The position numbers and the translations under genes were made by a program. Shown one piece after another: positions 33,618-45,055 of a stretch of DNA of 64,000 bases. The stretch is taken from assembly GCF_900109705.1 (NCBI RefSeq), contig NZ_FOAI01000018.1, forward strand, positions 1-64,000, written 5' to 3'. Below the pieces are notes generated by a model. That model was not told the origin of the DNA. It ran no database searches and worked only from the letters and a program-made list of their open reading frames with translations. The DNA comes from Roseivivax marinus. GTDB lineage: Bacteria > Pseudomonadota > Alphaproteobacteria > Rhodobacterales > Rhodobacteraceae. Each line of letters begins with the position of its first letter. Position 1 is the first letter of the stretch.

Positions 33618-34724
33618 TCAGCCGGGCACGGGCGGCACGATCGCCTCGACGTCTCCGGTGTCGAGATACCAGGCCAGGGTCAGGCCCGAGACGACGTAGC
33701 CCCAGTTGATGAGCGCCGCCTGCTCGGCCTCGGAAAACGCGTTGAGGCGGGTGCGGACCTTCGACAGGTCCGCAGCGCCGCGTGCGAGCGGGCGCAGCCT
33801 GTCGGGCAGGCGGTCGGGAGCGAGGTCGCTGCCGATGCGCCAGTAGCACAGGCGCCGGTCCGGATCGGCCTCCATCCCCTTGAACAGCAGGCGCAGGCGC
33901 AGCGCGCGGACCTGATCCATGGTGATCGAGATCACCCGCAGGATCTGGCGTGGCGACAGCATGTCGAAACCGTTCTGCAAGGCAAAGGCCGCGCCCGCGT
34001 CGCTGACCAGCACTGTTCCGAAATGGTCGATACGTTCGAGCCCCATGTTGTCGTAGACGCCGCCGTCGGTCAGTTCGAGCCGGGACCGCAGGTCGCTCCG
34101 GTCGAAAAGGTCGGCGCCGTCGAACCGCTGCCACCGCGCGGCCTCGGTTGCCAGTCGCACGGGCGACAGCCACGGGGGAAACGCGCTGGATGCGGCGACC
34201 GCGCGCGACAGGGGAAGGGCCTCGGGCGCGGGGAGGTGTCCGAGGCGGTAATCCCACAGACCGGTGCGCGAAAAGCGGATCACTCGGCCGGTGCCGAGAT
34301 TGGCGGCCTTCAGCACGAAGTCCGGCCGTTCGGGCAGGTCGGCCAGCGTCGCGCCGTGCAGCAGCCCCTCGTCGTAGGCCACGGCCAGCCGGTCCGAGAT
34401 GCCCGGCGTGAACGGCACCAGCCCGCCGAGGATGACCGGCAGGTCGAGGGGATGGGCGCAGAACTCCCGCAGGGGGGCGATGACCTCGTCCACGAGCTTC
34501 GTCGCGCGGCCCTCGGGATCAAAGGCCAGTCGGGGCCAGGCCACCGCCAGCCGTCCCGCGACGATCGAGCCGCCGGAGACCGATGTGATCCGGTCGAGGC
34601 GCGGCAACAGGCCCACATCGTTCAGGCGCATGAGCGCACCGCAATGGAACAGCACGGCGCGGAAGCCGCCGCCCGAGAGGGCGAGGCCGGTCAGGGTCTT
34701 GGGATCTCGGTCGATATCGGACAT
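33618..34724 (-). CDS. patatin-like phospholipase
   Basis: This 368-residue acyl hydrolase has the patatin Ser-Asp dyad. LALSGGGFRAVLFHCGAL near the start is the glycine-rich oxyanion loop, SVSGGSIVAGRL holds the nucleophile Ser (G-x-S-x-G position) at about residue 50, and LTDGGVYDNMGLE holds the catalytic Asp about residue 220. No signal peptide is seen. The ATG at 34724 follows GGAGG and is preferred over a Pro/Arg-rich upstream extension. It is convergent with the PCuAC-like gene, leaving only 16 bases between the stops. The substrate is probably membrane phospholipid. Confidence 0.88.
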   Translation of the reverse strand: MSDIDRDPKTLTGLALSGGGFRAVLFHCGALMRLNDVGLLPRLDRITSVSGGSIVAGRLAVAWPRLAFDPEGRATKLVDEVIAPLREFCAHPLDLPVILGGLVPFTPGISDRLAVAYDEGLLHGATLADLPERPDFVLKAANLGTGRVIRFSRTGLWDYRLGHLPAPEALPLSRAVAASSAFPPWLSPVRLATEAARWQRFDGADLFDRSDLRSRLELTDGGVYDNMGLERIDHFGTVLVSDAGAAFALQNGFDMLSPRQILRVISITMDQVRALRLRLLFKGMEADPDRRLCYWRIGSDLAPDRLPDRLRPLARGAADLSKVRTRLNAFSEAEQAALINWGYVVSGLTLAWYLDTGDVEAIVPPVPG

Positions 34725-34811
34725 GGGGCCTCCGGTCGTCGGACGGGGTCGGTGCATCGTGCCACGAAACCGGGCCGGGCGGGGGCCTTTCACGCGCCCG
34801 CCGAACGAAAA

Positions 34812-34833
34812 CGGAGCCCCCGAGGGGGCTCCG
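34812..34833 (-). terminator. terminator of the RTX 5'-nucleotidase gene
   Basis: A 9-bp perfect stem (GGAGCCCCC with GGGGGCTCC) and a two-base loop are followed on the minus strand by GTTTTCG. It lies 26 bases after the minus-strand stop. Confidence 0.8.
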
Positions 34834-34858
34834 CCGCGATCCTGCGCTATTTCGCGGA

Positions 34859-37800
34859 TCAGACGAAGAGAATGTCGCTTTCCGTCAGTTCGGTCGCGTC
34901 GACCCCGAGGAGGGTGACCGACGCTCCACCGAACTCCACGAGGGTATCGGCGTCGGCCTGCGTGACGGTAACGTCCCCGGCGTCGAAGCCGATGGTCAGC
35001 AACGTGTCCACGCCGATCTCGAAGTCGGTGATTACATCCGCATCGCCTTCGTCCGGCGTGCGGAAGACGAACATGTCCGCGCCCTCGCCGCCGGTCATGG
35101 TGTCGTCGCCGACCCCTCCGTTCAGCGTGTCGTCGCCGGTTCCGCCGATCAGCACGTCGTTGCGGCCGCCGCCCGCGAGGAAGTCGTCGCCGGAGCCGCC
35201 GTCCACGGTGTCGTTGCCGAGACCGCCGCCGATGCTGTCCGAGCCCAGGCCGCCCGACAGGACGTCCATGCCGTTGCCGCCGCCGAGGCTGTCGGCGCCC
35301 GCGCCGCCGGTCACGGTGTCGTCCTGGAAGCCGCCACCGATGGTGTCCGCTCCCTGGCCGCCGTCGATCAGGTCGGTGCCCGTGCCGCCGGCGATCACGT
35401 CGTCGCCGAAGCCGCCGTCGACCGTGTCGTTGCGGCCGCCCGCGCCGATCGTATCGTCGCCGGCGCCGCCGTCGATCATGTCGTTGCCGACCCCGCCGCC
35501 GATCATGTCGTCGCCGGCCCCGCCGTCGATGACATCACGGCCCGCGCCGCCGCCGATCAGATCGTCGCCGTCGCCGCCTTCGATCACGTCCGCACCGGTC
35601 TGGCCGAAGAGCGAATCCGCACCCGCGCCGCCGGTCAGGTCGTCGTCGAGGGCGGTGCCGACGAGCAGCTCACCGCCGTCGCCCGCGCTCAGCTGCACGC
35701 CCGGGTTGATGCCCGAGACCGAGTAGACGGCGGTGTTGCCGTCGCCCTCGTAGGAGACGAGGATCTTGGCGGTCCCGTCGGCGCTGTCCTCGGCGGACAC
35801 GAAGTCGATCACCTCGGGGCTGATGTTCCCGCGCGCCTCGCTGTCGATGTAGGTGACGAAGCTCGGCTCCGACGGCGTCGACAGGTCGTAGACGAAGATG
35901 CCGCTGTCGCGCTCGAGGCCCACGAACACCAGCATCCGGCCGTCGACCATGCCGACCTCGATCGCCTCGGGTTCGACCCCCTTGTTGTCCGAGCGCTGAT
36001 CGAACTCGCCTTCGTCCTGGTTGAACAGGTCGGGGCGGATTTCGGCGATCAGGCGCGAGAACTGGGCACCGCTGTCGAAGACGATCTCACCGGCCTCGTC
36101 GTAGACGGTGAACGACCGCGACCCGTAGTGGTAGAGTTGGTCGTAGTCGCCGTCGCCGTCCGTGTCGCCAAGGTCCGAGCGAATGTCGAGGTTGCCCAGA
36201 AGCCGCTCCTGCTGCAGCAGCTCGGCATTCGGAAAGGCCTCGGGATCGAGCGTGACGTCCTCGACCGAAGTCTCGGTGTCGTCGCGCGCGTCGCCCTCGT
36301 TCGCCGACACGACATAGGTCGCGCCGTCGACCTCGAAGCTGGCGATGGCGTCGGGCTGACGCATGCCGAAGAGGTTGCCGTAGGTGCGGATGTTGATCGC
36401 GTTGTCGTCGTTCGACGCATCGAGCGGCACCTCGCTGCGATCGACAAGGCCGAACGAGCGGATGTCGGTGACCTCCAGCGTGGCCAGGTCGATCACCGCG
36501 TAGGCGTTGGCCTCCTGCAGCGACACCCATGCCGTTTCGCCGTCCGGCAGCACGGTGATGTATTCGGGCTCGAGGTCCTGGGACACCGGCACGCCGGGCT
36601 CCAGAAGGACGCCCCGCGCCAGCAGCTCGTCCTCCATGCCGTCGAAGGCGGTGAAGTCGAGGGTGGTTGCGGTCAGTTCGGTGCCGGCTGCGAGGTCCGC
36701 GGGCACCTCGATGACGGACACGCTGCCCTGCGGATTGCCGGCGTCGGTGGGCTCGCCCTCGTTGGCGACGAGGATGCGCCCGCCGTCGGCGGTGAAGGTC
36801 ACCATGTCGGGCAGGTTGCCGACCTCGACGGTGTCGATGAGCGTGCCGTCGGTGGTGTAGACTGCGACGACACCGTTCACCGCGTTGCCGTCCGCGTCCT
36901 CGACGTTGACCGCCGCGGCGACCACGCCGTTCTTGACGGCGACGGACTGAACGCCCGCGTAGCCTTCGATCTCGGTCAGGTCGAAGGTGTTCACCTTCTC
37001 GGTCGAGGCGATGTCGAACACGTCGATCTGGTCCTGCGCCGCGTTCGTCACGAAGGCAAGGCCGTCCCCGGCCGACACGACCTCGGAGCCGCCGGTAAAG
37101 AGCTCGGTCTCGCCGCTTTCAAGCAGCCCCTCGAAGCGAATGCGGATCGAAGCGTCGCTCTCGTCCGAGAGGATGAAATCCTGCCCGCCGTTAAGCGCGA
37201 GCTGCACGATGCGCGCATCGTTGGCCGGGCTGGTCTCGCCCTGGGCGAAGGCGCTGTCCTCGTCCGGGAAGTTGGCCGCCATGTAGTCGGCGAAGGCCGT
37301 CTGTTCGCCCAGGATGGTCTCGGCGTCGGCGTCTGTCGTGGTGCCACCGTCCTCGGTGAGGTAGCTGATATCGGTCGCCAGCTCCCGGAATGGGTAGGAA
37401 TCGCCGTTGTTGTTGACGAGGAAGTCGAGCGACACCATCCGGATGTCCTCCGGGGCGGCCTCGGTCAACGCGCCGTCACGGTAGATGACGATGTCCTCGC
37501 CGGTGTCCGGGTCGATCAGCGCGACGGTCTGGACGCGCGCGCCCGCGGTCTCGGTCTCGACGGTGCCGTTCCCGGCGGGGATGTAGTCGCCCTCGCCATC
37601 GCGCGCCAAGACCTGCGCGGTGGCGGTCTCGTCGAACGAGAACCGCAGCCCGCCGATCTGGGCGAACTGGCCCGGCGTGTTGCCGGCCGCGGTGTCGGTC
37701 GCGGCGACGGCGTGCTCCAGCAGCTGGATCAGGCCCTCGGGGGTGACCGTCAGCAGCGTCAGGCCGTTGTCGAAGCGCAGCGAGTTGACGATGTCGAGCT

Positions 37801-39217
37801 GGCTCAGCAGGCCGTCGCCCGCGTCGGTGCCGGTGTCGTCGGCCGAACCGATCGCCGCACGGATGCCGCCGCCGTTCTTGAACGACACGTCCACGCCCGG
37901 CTCGACCGCGCGGGCGGCGGCGAGGTTGGCGTCGGCGGTGAGATTGCCCAGATTGGTCTCTTCGGTGCGGACGCTTTCGCGGCGGCCGTCGAGGAAGACG
38001 TCGTGATTGCCGTAGACGATGGCGTCCTGTGCCTCGACGATGTCGCCGATGGCCGAGGTCAGATCCTCCACGATGTCGGCGGTGGTAGAGTTGGCCAGCG
38101 CCGCCTCGATGCTCGCGGCGCCGGTGGCGGCGAGGGTGCCGGACTCGTCGGTGGCGAACACGCCCGAGACGTCCTCGTCGATGCTGTCGAGATTGATGAC
38201 CCCGGCATCGTCGAACTCGACCGCGAGGCGGCCGACATAGGAATACTCGCCGTCGGTGCCGACAATGACCAGCGGCTCGCCGTCGGCGTTCACGGTTTCA
38301 AACGGATAGGTCTCGGCGGCCTCGTCACCGGCGCGGAGCGTGTCCTGCGCGTCCGCCTGCAGGGTATTGGAGCCGCCGGCGATGATGATGTCGACACCAG
38401 ACAGCAGCCCCGCCAGTTCCTGGTCGAGGGCGAACTGCTGGAGGTGCGAGGTCAGGATGATCTTGTTCACGCCGGCATCGATCAGAGCGTCGATCTGCGG
38501 CTGGAGAACGGCCGCGAGCGCGGGCAGGTCGTTGCTGCCGGTGGTGGTTTCCTCGACGCCGCCGGTGGAGGAGATCGTCTCGATCAGCTGGGTGGTCGCG
38601 CCGACCACGCCGATCTGCTCGCCGCCGCGCTCAATGATGGTCGAGGGCGCGATCGAGGGGCCCGCATCACCCGCGGCCAGGGTCTCGAGGCTTTCGTCGT
38701 AGGCGTCCGAGGTGAGAACGTCGTCGGTGAAGAGGGGCCCGAGGTTCGCATCACCCGAGACGTCGAGGTTGGCCGACAGGTAGGGGAACCACGAGCCTGT
38801 CCACTCGACCACGCCGTCACCGCCCTCGGCGCCGATGATCTCGGCGAAGGTCGAGGTGCCGGGGTCGAATTCGTGGTTGCCGATGGCGGACGCGTCGAAG
38901 CCCACGAAGTTCATGATGGAGATGTCGACGCGGCCCTGTCCGCGGCCGAGATCGAGCGTCACATCGCCGAGGTCGATGCCCGCGACCTCGGTGTAATACC
39001 GGGTGTAGGCGTCAGCCAGCGCGCCGCCGATCGAAAAGTCGGCCGCGGTCGAGAAGAACGGTCCGGGGATGTAGTTGTCACCCGACGAGATGATGGCGGT
39101 GTTCTCGTAGGTGTCGTCGAGCGCATCGACGATTGCCGCGAAATTCGGCGCGTTCTCAAGCGCGTCGACCCCGCCTTCAAGGTCGTTCGCGTGCAGCAGC
39201 TGAAGGGTGAAAGCCAT
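34859..39217 (-). CDS. giant secreted 5'-nucleotidase/phosphatase with RTX repeats
   Basis: This 1452-residue extracellular enzyme has a metallophosphatase domain at residues 1-330 (HANDLEG at 9-15, GDN at 46-48, later GNHEFD and TSHLQQ). The 5'-nucleotidase C-terminal domain follows at about 400-650 (VSFKNGGGIRAAIG). A beta-propeller choice-of-anchor-I type domain follows at about 680-1165 (DLEPEYITVLPDGETAW, GVEPEAIEVG). Calcium-binding RTX nonapeptides fill about 1180-1380 (GGAGDDMIGGG, GGSGDDFLAGG). There is no N-terminal signal peptide, and the acidic aliphatic C-terminus (SDILFV) suits type I secretion. The enzyme would release phosphate from nucleotides or other esters outside the cell. 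The second His of the usual first motif is replaced by Leu-Glu. Confidence 0.88.
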   Translation of the reverse strand: MAFTLQLLHANDLEGGVDALENAPNFAAIVDALDDTYENTAIISSGDNYIPGPFFSTAADFSIGGALADAYTRYYTEVAGIDLGDVTLDLGRGQGRVDISIMNFVGFDASAIGNHEFDPGTSTFAEIIGAEGGDGVVEWTGSWFPYLSANLDVSGDANLGPLFTDDVLTSDAYDESLETLAAGDAGPSIAPSTIIERGGEQIGVVGATTQLIETISSTGGVEETTTGSNDLPALAAVLQPQIDALIDAGVNKIILTSHLQQFALDQELAGLLSGVDIIIAGGSNTLQADAQDTLRAGDEAAETYPFETVNADGEPLVIVGTDGEYSYVGRLAVEFDDAGVINLDSIDEDVSGVFATDESGTLAATGAASIEAALANSTTADIVEDLTSAIGDIVEAQDAIVYGNHDVFLDGRRESVRTEETNLGNLTADANLAAARAVEPGVDVSFKNGGGIRAAIGSADDTGTDAGDGLLSQLDIVNSLRFDNGLTLLTVTPEGLIQLLEHAVAATDTAAGNTPGQFAQIGGLRFSFDETATAQVLARDGEGDYIPAGNGTVETETAGARVQTVALIDPDTGEDIVIYRDGALTEAAPEDIRMVSLDFLVNNNGDSYPFRELATDISYLTEDGGTTTDADAETILGEQTAFADYMAANFPDEDSAFAQGETSPANDARIVQLALNGGQDFILSDESDASIRIRFEGLLESGETELFTGGSEVVSAGDGLAFVTNAAQDQIDVFDIASTEKVNTFDLTEIEGYAGVQSVAVKNGVVAAAVNVEDADGNAVNGVVAVYTTDGTLIDTVEVGNLPDMVTFTADGGRILVANEGEPTDAGNPQGSVSVIEVPADLAAGTELTATTLDFTAFDGMEDELLARGVLLEPGVPVSQDLEPEYITVLPDGETAWVSLQEANAYAVIDLATLEVTDIRSFGLVDRSEVPLDASNDDNAINIRTYGNLFGMRQPDAIASFEVDGATYVVSANEGDARDDTETSVEDVTLDPEAFPNAELLQQERLLGNLDIRSDLGDTDGDGDYDQLYHYGSRSFTVYDEAGEIVFDSGAQFSRLIAEIRPDLFNQDEGEFDQRSDNKGVEPEAIEVGMVDGRMLVFVGLERDSGIFVYDLSTPSEPSFVTYIDSEARGNISPEVIDFVSAEDSADGTAKILVSYEGDGNTAVYSVSGINPGVQLSAGDGGELLVGTALDDDLTGGAGADSLFGQTGADVIEGGDGDDLIGGGAGRDVIDGGAGDDMIGGGVGNDMIDGGAGDDTIGAGGRNDTVDGGFGDDVIAGGTGTDLIDGGQGADTIGGGFQDDTVTGGAGADSLGGGNGMDVLSGGLGSDSIGGGLGNDTVDGGSGDDFLAGGGRNDVLIGGTGDDTLNGGVGDDTMTGGEGADMFVFRTPDEGDADVITDFEIGVDTLLTIGFDAGDVTVTQADADTLVEFGGASVTLLGVDATELTESDILFV

Positions 39218-39567
39218 TTTGATCCCCGAGTTTGGTCTTTGGTGGGGGCGGGCTAGCACTCAATTGTATCAGTTTTGTCATACCTGATCGGGAAGTTGCC
39301 CGCGCCGCGGAGGCGGGCGAAAACTTCGGTTGGCCATGCCGCATGGCTGCCTCCCGCCCGCGTCGCGGCGCTTGCGCCGGTGATCCTCCCGGTGGTAGGG
39401 GCGCCTCAATACGATCCGCCGACGCGCGCGGAACCTGTCGGCAGGCAGGGCGGTGCGGCAGGCGGTCGCCCACTCCGGACACCTCCCCGGTCGCTGGCGC
39501 GATCCGGGCTGGCCTTTTCGATGCCTTGCCGGTAGTCCGCGCCCGACACCTTCTAAGGACGCCTTAC
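39218..39567. other. divergent non-coding region between 5'-nucleotidase and typA
   Basis: No gene is seen. TTGTATC-AGTT-TTGTCAT (39264-39281, plus strand) has the 7-4-7 spacing of a PHO box half, but it points away from the nucleotidase gene, so it is only a weak candidate. The promoters of both flanking genes must lie in this interval. Confidence 0.35.
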
Positions 39568-41381
<1,814 letters not shown>

Positions 41382-41385
<4 letters not shown>

Positions 41386-41705
41386 GCGACCTCAAGCACA
41401 GCCCCGGCCTTCGGGGCCACGTCACGGGCCGTGACCTCGGATGCGGGGTCACGGTCCTTTTCGTGACCGCGGACGAGGTGGGGAAGGGGCCCAAGCTGCA
41501 CTGGCACCCCTACGACGAGCTTTTCGTGATCCGGAGGGGTCGGGCGCGCTTCACCGTGGGCGACGAGGTGATCGAGGGCGGTCCGGGCGACGTGATCCGC
41601 GGGCCCGCGCACGTGCCGCACCGCTTCGAGGTGATCGAGGCACCCTATGAGGCGCAGGACATCCACCTGAACGAGACGTGGATCCAGACCGATATCGAGG
41701 ATTGA
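41382..41705 (+). CDS. cupin domain protein
   Basis: This 107-residue single-domain cupin carries the first metal motif as LHWHPYDELFVIRRGRARF and the second as GGPGDVIRGPAHVPHRFEVI, with His/Glu residues positioned for a divalent metal. The start is a GTG overlapping the typA stop, so it is coupled to typA. Small cupins act as dioxygenases, epimerases or sensors, so no reaction can be assigned. It ends 237 bases before the convergent DUF1330 gene. Confidence 0.85.
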
Positions 41706-41941
41706 GCGCAGGCTCATCCGGCCGTTCCGCGTCCGAGCGGGGATCGGCGCGGGCGTTCACGCGTGAGCGGCTGAGCTGAGCGCGCGACTGTTCGGGGTGG
41801 ATTAGGCTCGGCTCGGAGAACGGACCGGGGTTCGGAATCGTTTGTCTGATGACCGGAGCGCGCGCCGCATCAGGGCCAGACCGGCATCGCCGGGGCAAAG
41901 AGACCACCCCGGCACTGTCTCGCGCCGGAGCGGTCGGTCGA

Positions 41942-42229
41942 TCACTCGGAGGTTTCGACGATCAGCAGTTCGCGCTCGGATGCGCCGCGGGCGTGGCTCA
42001 GCGCCTCCTGGTAGGCGGCTGAGTGGTAGCAGGCTTCCGCCGCCTCGACGCTGTCGAACTTGGCGACGACGTTGCGCGGACGTTCCTTGCCCTCGAGTTG
42101 CACGAACCGGCCGCCGCGGGCGACGAAGTGGCCACCATGCGCGGCGATGGCCGGACCGGCCAGCTCGGCATACTTCTTGTAGGCGTCCTCGTCGGTGACG
42201 GTGACGTGGGCGATCCAGAGTGCAGGCAT
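41942..42229 (-). CDS. DUF1330 family protein
   Basis: This 95-residue protein has the ferredoxin-like dimeric alpha-beta-barrel layout of DUF1330 proteins: ALWIAHVTVTDEDAYKKYAEL, then HGGHFVARGGRFVQLEGKE and FDSVEAAEACYHSAAYQEAL. The function of the family is unknown. It lies three bases downstream of alaS on the same strand and is very likely cotranscribed with it. Confidence 0.93.
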   Translation of the reverse strand: MPALWIAHVTVTDEDAYKKYAELAGPAIAAHGGHFVARGGRFVQLEGKERPRNVVAKFDSVEAAEACYHSAAYQEALSHARGASERELLIVETSE

Positions 42230-42232
42230 CGT

Positions 42233-44896
42233 TTATCCTCCGATGACGGCTTCGGCCGCCTTGATTGCGTTCTCGGCGTTCTCGGCGGACGGGCCGCCGC
42301 CCTGCGCCATGTCGGGACGGCCTCCGCCGCCCTTGCCGCCCAGCTCGGCCACGGCCGCCTTCACGAGGTCCACCGCCGAAACCTTGCCGGTCAGATCCTC
42401 GGTGACGCCTGCGGCCACCGCCGCCTTGCCGCCCGCGTCCGCGATCAGCAGAACCGCGCCCGAGCCGAGCCGAGCCTTGTGCTCGTCGATGAGCGGGGGA
42501 AGGTCCTTGCCGGTCACGCCGGCCACCACCTGTGCGAGGAACGGCACGCCGCCCACGTCGCGGGCCTCGGCCGCCGCGGCACCGCCGCCGCCACCGGCCA
42601 TCGCCAGCTCGCGGCGCAGCTGTGCCACCTCGTTCTGGAGCGCGCGACGTTCGTCGGACAGGGCCCGCACCCGGTCGCGCAGGTCGGCGCGCGACACTTT
42701 CAGATCGAGCGCGAGATCGCCCACGGCGCGGTCCTGCTCGGCAAGGTAGGCGAACGCCGCCTCGCCGGTCAGCGCCTCGATCCGGCGCACGCCCGCCGAG
42801 GACGCGCTGTCTGCCGTGGTCACGAACACGCCGATGTCGCCGGTCTGCGCCACGTGCGTGCCGCCGCAGAGTTCGAGCGAGTAGGTCGCGCCGTCCGCGC
42901 CCTTGCCCGAGCCGTCCTGCGAGCCCATCGACACGACGCGGACCTCGTCGCCGTACTTCTCGCCGAAGAGCGCCTGCGCGCCCATGGCGCGGGCGTCGTC
43001 CGGGGTCATGATGCGCGTGGTCACCGGGCTGTTCTGCCGGATATAGGCGTTCACCTCGGCCTCGATGCCGGCCAGCTCCTCGGTCGTCAGCGCCTTGGCG
43101 TGGCTGAAGTCGAAGCGCAGGCGGTCCGGGGCGTTCAACGACCCGCGCTGCGCGACGTGATCGCCAAGCGCGTGGCGCAGTGCCTCGTGCAGAAGGTGCG
43201 TCGCCGAGTGGTTCGCGCGGATCGCCGTCCGGCGGGCGTGATCGACCTCGAGCTTCGCGGCGGCTCCGGAGGCGATCTCGCCCTCGGTCACCTCGGCGAA
43301 GTGGATGAAGACCCCGGCCACCTTCTTGGTGTCGGTGACTTTCGCACGGCCGCCTTCGGTGACGATCTCGCCGCTGTCGCCGACTTGGCCGCCGGCCTCG
43401 GCGTAGAACGGTGTCTGGTTCAGCACCAGTTGCACGGTCTCGCCCTTCGAGGCGGTGTCGGTCACGGCGCCATCGCGGACCACCGCCTGAACCACGCCCT
43501 CGGCCGTTTCGGTGTCGTAGCCGAGGAAATCGGTCGCACCGTGCTCGTCTGCGATGTCGTACCATACGCGGGCATCGGCGGCCTCGCCCGAGCCGGACCA
43601 CGCCGCACGGGCCTTGGCCTTCTGCTCGGCCATGGCCGCATCGAAGCCCTCGGTGTCGACCGTGCGCTCGCGCTCGCGCAGGGCATCCTGCGTGAGGTCG
43701 AGAGGGAAGCCGTAGGTGTCGTAGAGCTTGAACGCGGATTCACCGGGCAGGGGCGCTTCCGCCGGCAGGCCCGACAGCTCTTCGTCCAGCAGCTTGAGAC
43801 CCCGGTCGAGCGTCGCCTTGAAGCGGGTTTCCTCCAGCTTCAGCGTCTCTTCGATCAATGCTTGCGCGCGGCCGAGCTCGGGGTAGGCGGCGCCCATTTT
43901 CTGCACCAGAGCGGGCACGAGCCGGTGCATGACCGGGTCCTTCGCGCCCAGCAGGTGCGCGTGGCGCATGGCGCGGCGCATGATCCGGCGCAGCACGTAG
44001 CCGCGGCCGTCGTTCGACGGCATCACGCCGTCCGCGATCAGGAAGGAGGTCGAGCGCAGGTGGTCCGCGATCACCCGGTGATGTGTCGTGCCCGGGCCGT
44101 CGGGATCGGTCGAGGTCACGTCCGCCGACGCCTCGATCAGCGCCCGCATGAGGTCGGTCGCGTAGTTGTCGTTGGTGCCCTGGAGCAGCGCCGCGACCCG
44201 TTCGATGCCCATGCCGGTGTCGATGGACTGGGCGTCCAGCTCGCGCCGGGTGCCGTCCTCGAACTGCTCGTTCTGCATGAAGACGAGGTTCCAGATTTCC
44301 ACGAACCGGTCGCCGTCCTCCTCGGGACTTCCCGGGGGGCCGCCCCAGTACTGTTCGCCGTGGTCGAAGAAGATCTCCGAGCACGGGCCGCAGGGCCCGG
44401 TCGGACCCATCTGCCAGAAGTTGTCGTCGGTGGGGATGCGCAGGATCCGGTCGTCCGGAAGCCCCGCGACCTTCTTCCACAGGTCGGCCGCCTCGTCGTC
44501 GGTGTGGAACACCGTGACCAGAAGCCGCGACGGATCGATGTCGAGCTCCTTGGTGACCAGCTCCCACGCGAAGGGGATGGCCTGCTCCTTGAAGTAGTCG
44601 CCGAACGAGAAGTTGCCCAGCATCTCGAAGAACGTGTGGTGGCGGCGGGTATAGCCCACGTTGTCGAGGTCGTTGTGCTTGCCTCCGGCACGTACGCATT
44701 TCTGCGCCGTGGTCGCGCGGGTGTAATCCCGCGTCTCGACGCCGGTGAAGAGGTTCTTGAACTGCACCATCCCCGAATTCGCGAACATCAGCGTCGGGTC
44801 GTTGCGCGGCACGAGCGGAGAGGACGGCACCACGCGGTGGCCGTTCTTCTCGAAGTAGCCGAGGAAGGTGGAGCGGATGTCGTTGAGACTCGGCAT
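42233..44896 (-). CDS. alaS: alanyl-tRNA synthetase
   Basis: This 887-residue class II synthetase charges tRNA-Ala and edits mischarged Ser and Gly. Motif 1 lies near [15 protein letters not shown], motif 2 near [19 protein letters not shown] and motif 3 near [17 protein letters not shown]. The editing domain metal site is [16 protein letters not shown] plus CGGTH. The C-terminal Gly/Ala-rich oligomerisation segment ([15 protein letters not shown]) is normal. The ATG at 44896 gives [16 protein letters not shown], the expected beginning. It is divergent from the SLC13 transporter gene across about 160 bases. Confidence 0.98.
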   Translation of the reverse strand: MPSLNDIRSTFLGYFEKNGHRVVPSSPLVPRNDPTLMFANSGMVQFKNLFTGVETRDYTRATTAQKCVRAGGKHNDLDNVGYTRRHHTFFEMLGNFSFGDYFKEQAIPFAWELVTKELDIDPSRLLVTVFHTDDEAADLWKKVAGLPDDRILRIPTDDNFWQMGPTGPCGPCSEIFFDHGEQYWGGPPGSPEEDGDRFVEIWNLVFMQNEQFEDGTRRELDAQSIDTGMGIERVAALLQGTNDNYATDLMRALIEASADVTSTDPDGPGTTHHRVIADHLRSTSFLIADGVMPSNDGRGYVLRRIMRRAMRHAHLLGAKDPVMHRLVPALVQKMGAAYPELGRAQALIEETLKLEETRFKATLDRGLKLLDEELSGLPAEAPLPGESAFKLYDTYGFPLDLTQDALRERERTVDTEGFDAAMAEQKAKARAAWSGSGEAADARVWYDIADEHGATDFLGYDTETAEGVVQAVVRDGAVTDTASKGETVQLVLNQTPFYAEAGGQVGDSGEIVTEGGRAKVTDTKKVAGVFIHFAEVTEGEIASGAAAKLEVDHARRTAIRANHSATHLLHEALRHALGDHVAQRGSLNAPDRLRFDFSHAKALTTEELAGIEAEVNAYIRQNSPVTTRIMTPDDARAMGAQALFGEKYGDEVRVVSMGSQDGSGKGADGATYSLELCGGTHVAQTGDIGVFVTTADSASSAGVRRIEALTGEAAFAYLAEQDRAVGDLALDLKVSRADLRDRVRALSDERRALQNEVAQLRRELAMAGGGGGAAAAEARDVGGVPFLAQVVAGVTGKDLPPLIDEHKARLGSGAVLLIADAGGKAAVAAGVTEDLTGKVSAVDLVKAAVAELGGKGGGGRPDMAQGGGPSAENAENAIKAAEAVIGG

Positions 44897-45055
44897 GGGG
44901 TCCGTCCGGGCTGGAAAAAAGAGATCGGGCGAGGTGTAGCCCCGCGACCGGGCGCTGTCCATAAGCCGGGGGTCGCGGAAAATCGAGGGGGAGGGGGATC
45001 CGGTCGCCCCAAACCTGCGTTGTTTCGTCATGATTTTCCGGCGGGAGAGCGAGAC

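Noticed and set aside
35080-35680. Regular repeats suggesting a CRISPR-like or satellite array
   Set aside because: The periodicity comes from the Gly-Asp nonapeptide (RTX) codons. There are no conserved repeats separated by unique spacers.
36128-39256. A 1042-codon open frame on the plus strand opposite the RTX 5'-nucleotidase
   Set aside because: It is the antisense of a well-recognised gene. The product is low-complexity (Val/Gly/Arg/Asp-rich) with no domain. Long antisense frames are expected in GC-rich DNA.
42023-45055. A long plus-strand open frame opposite alaS that runs on into the SLC13 gene
   Set aside because: The part before 45056 is antisense to alaS and has no family resemblance. 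Only the section from 45056 is the real transporter.
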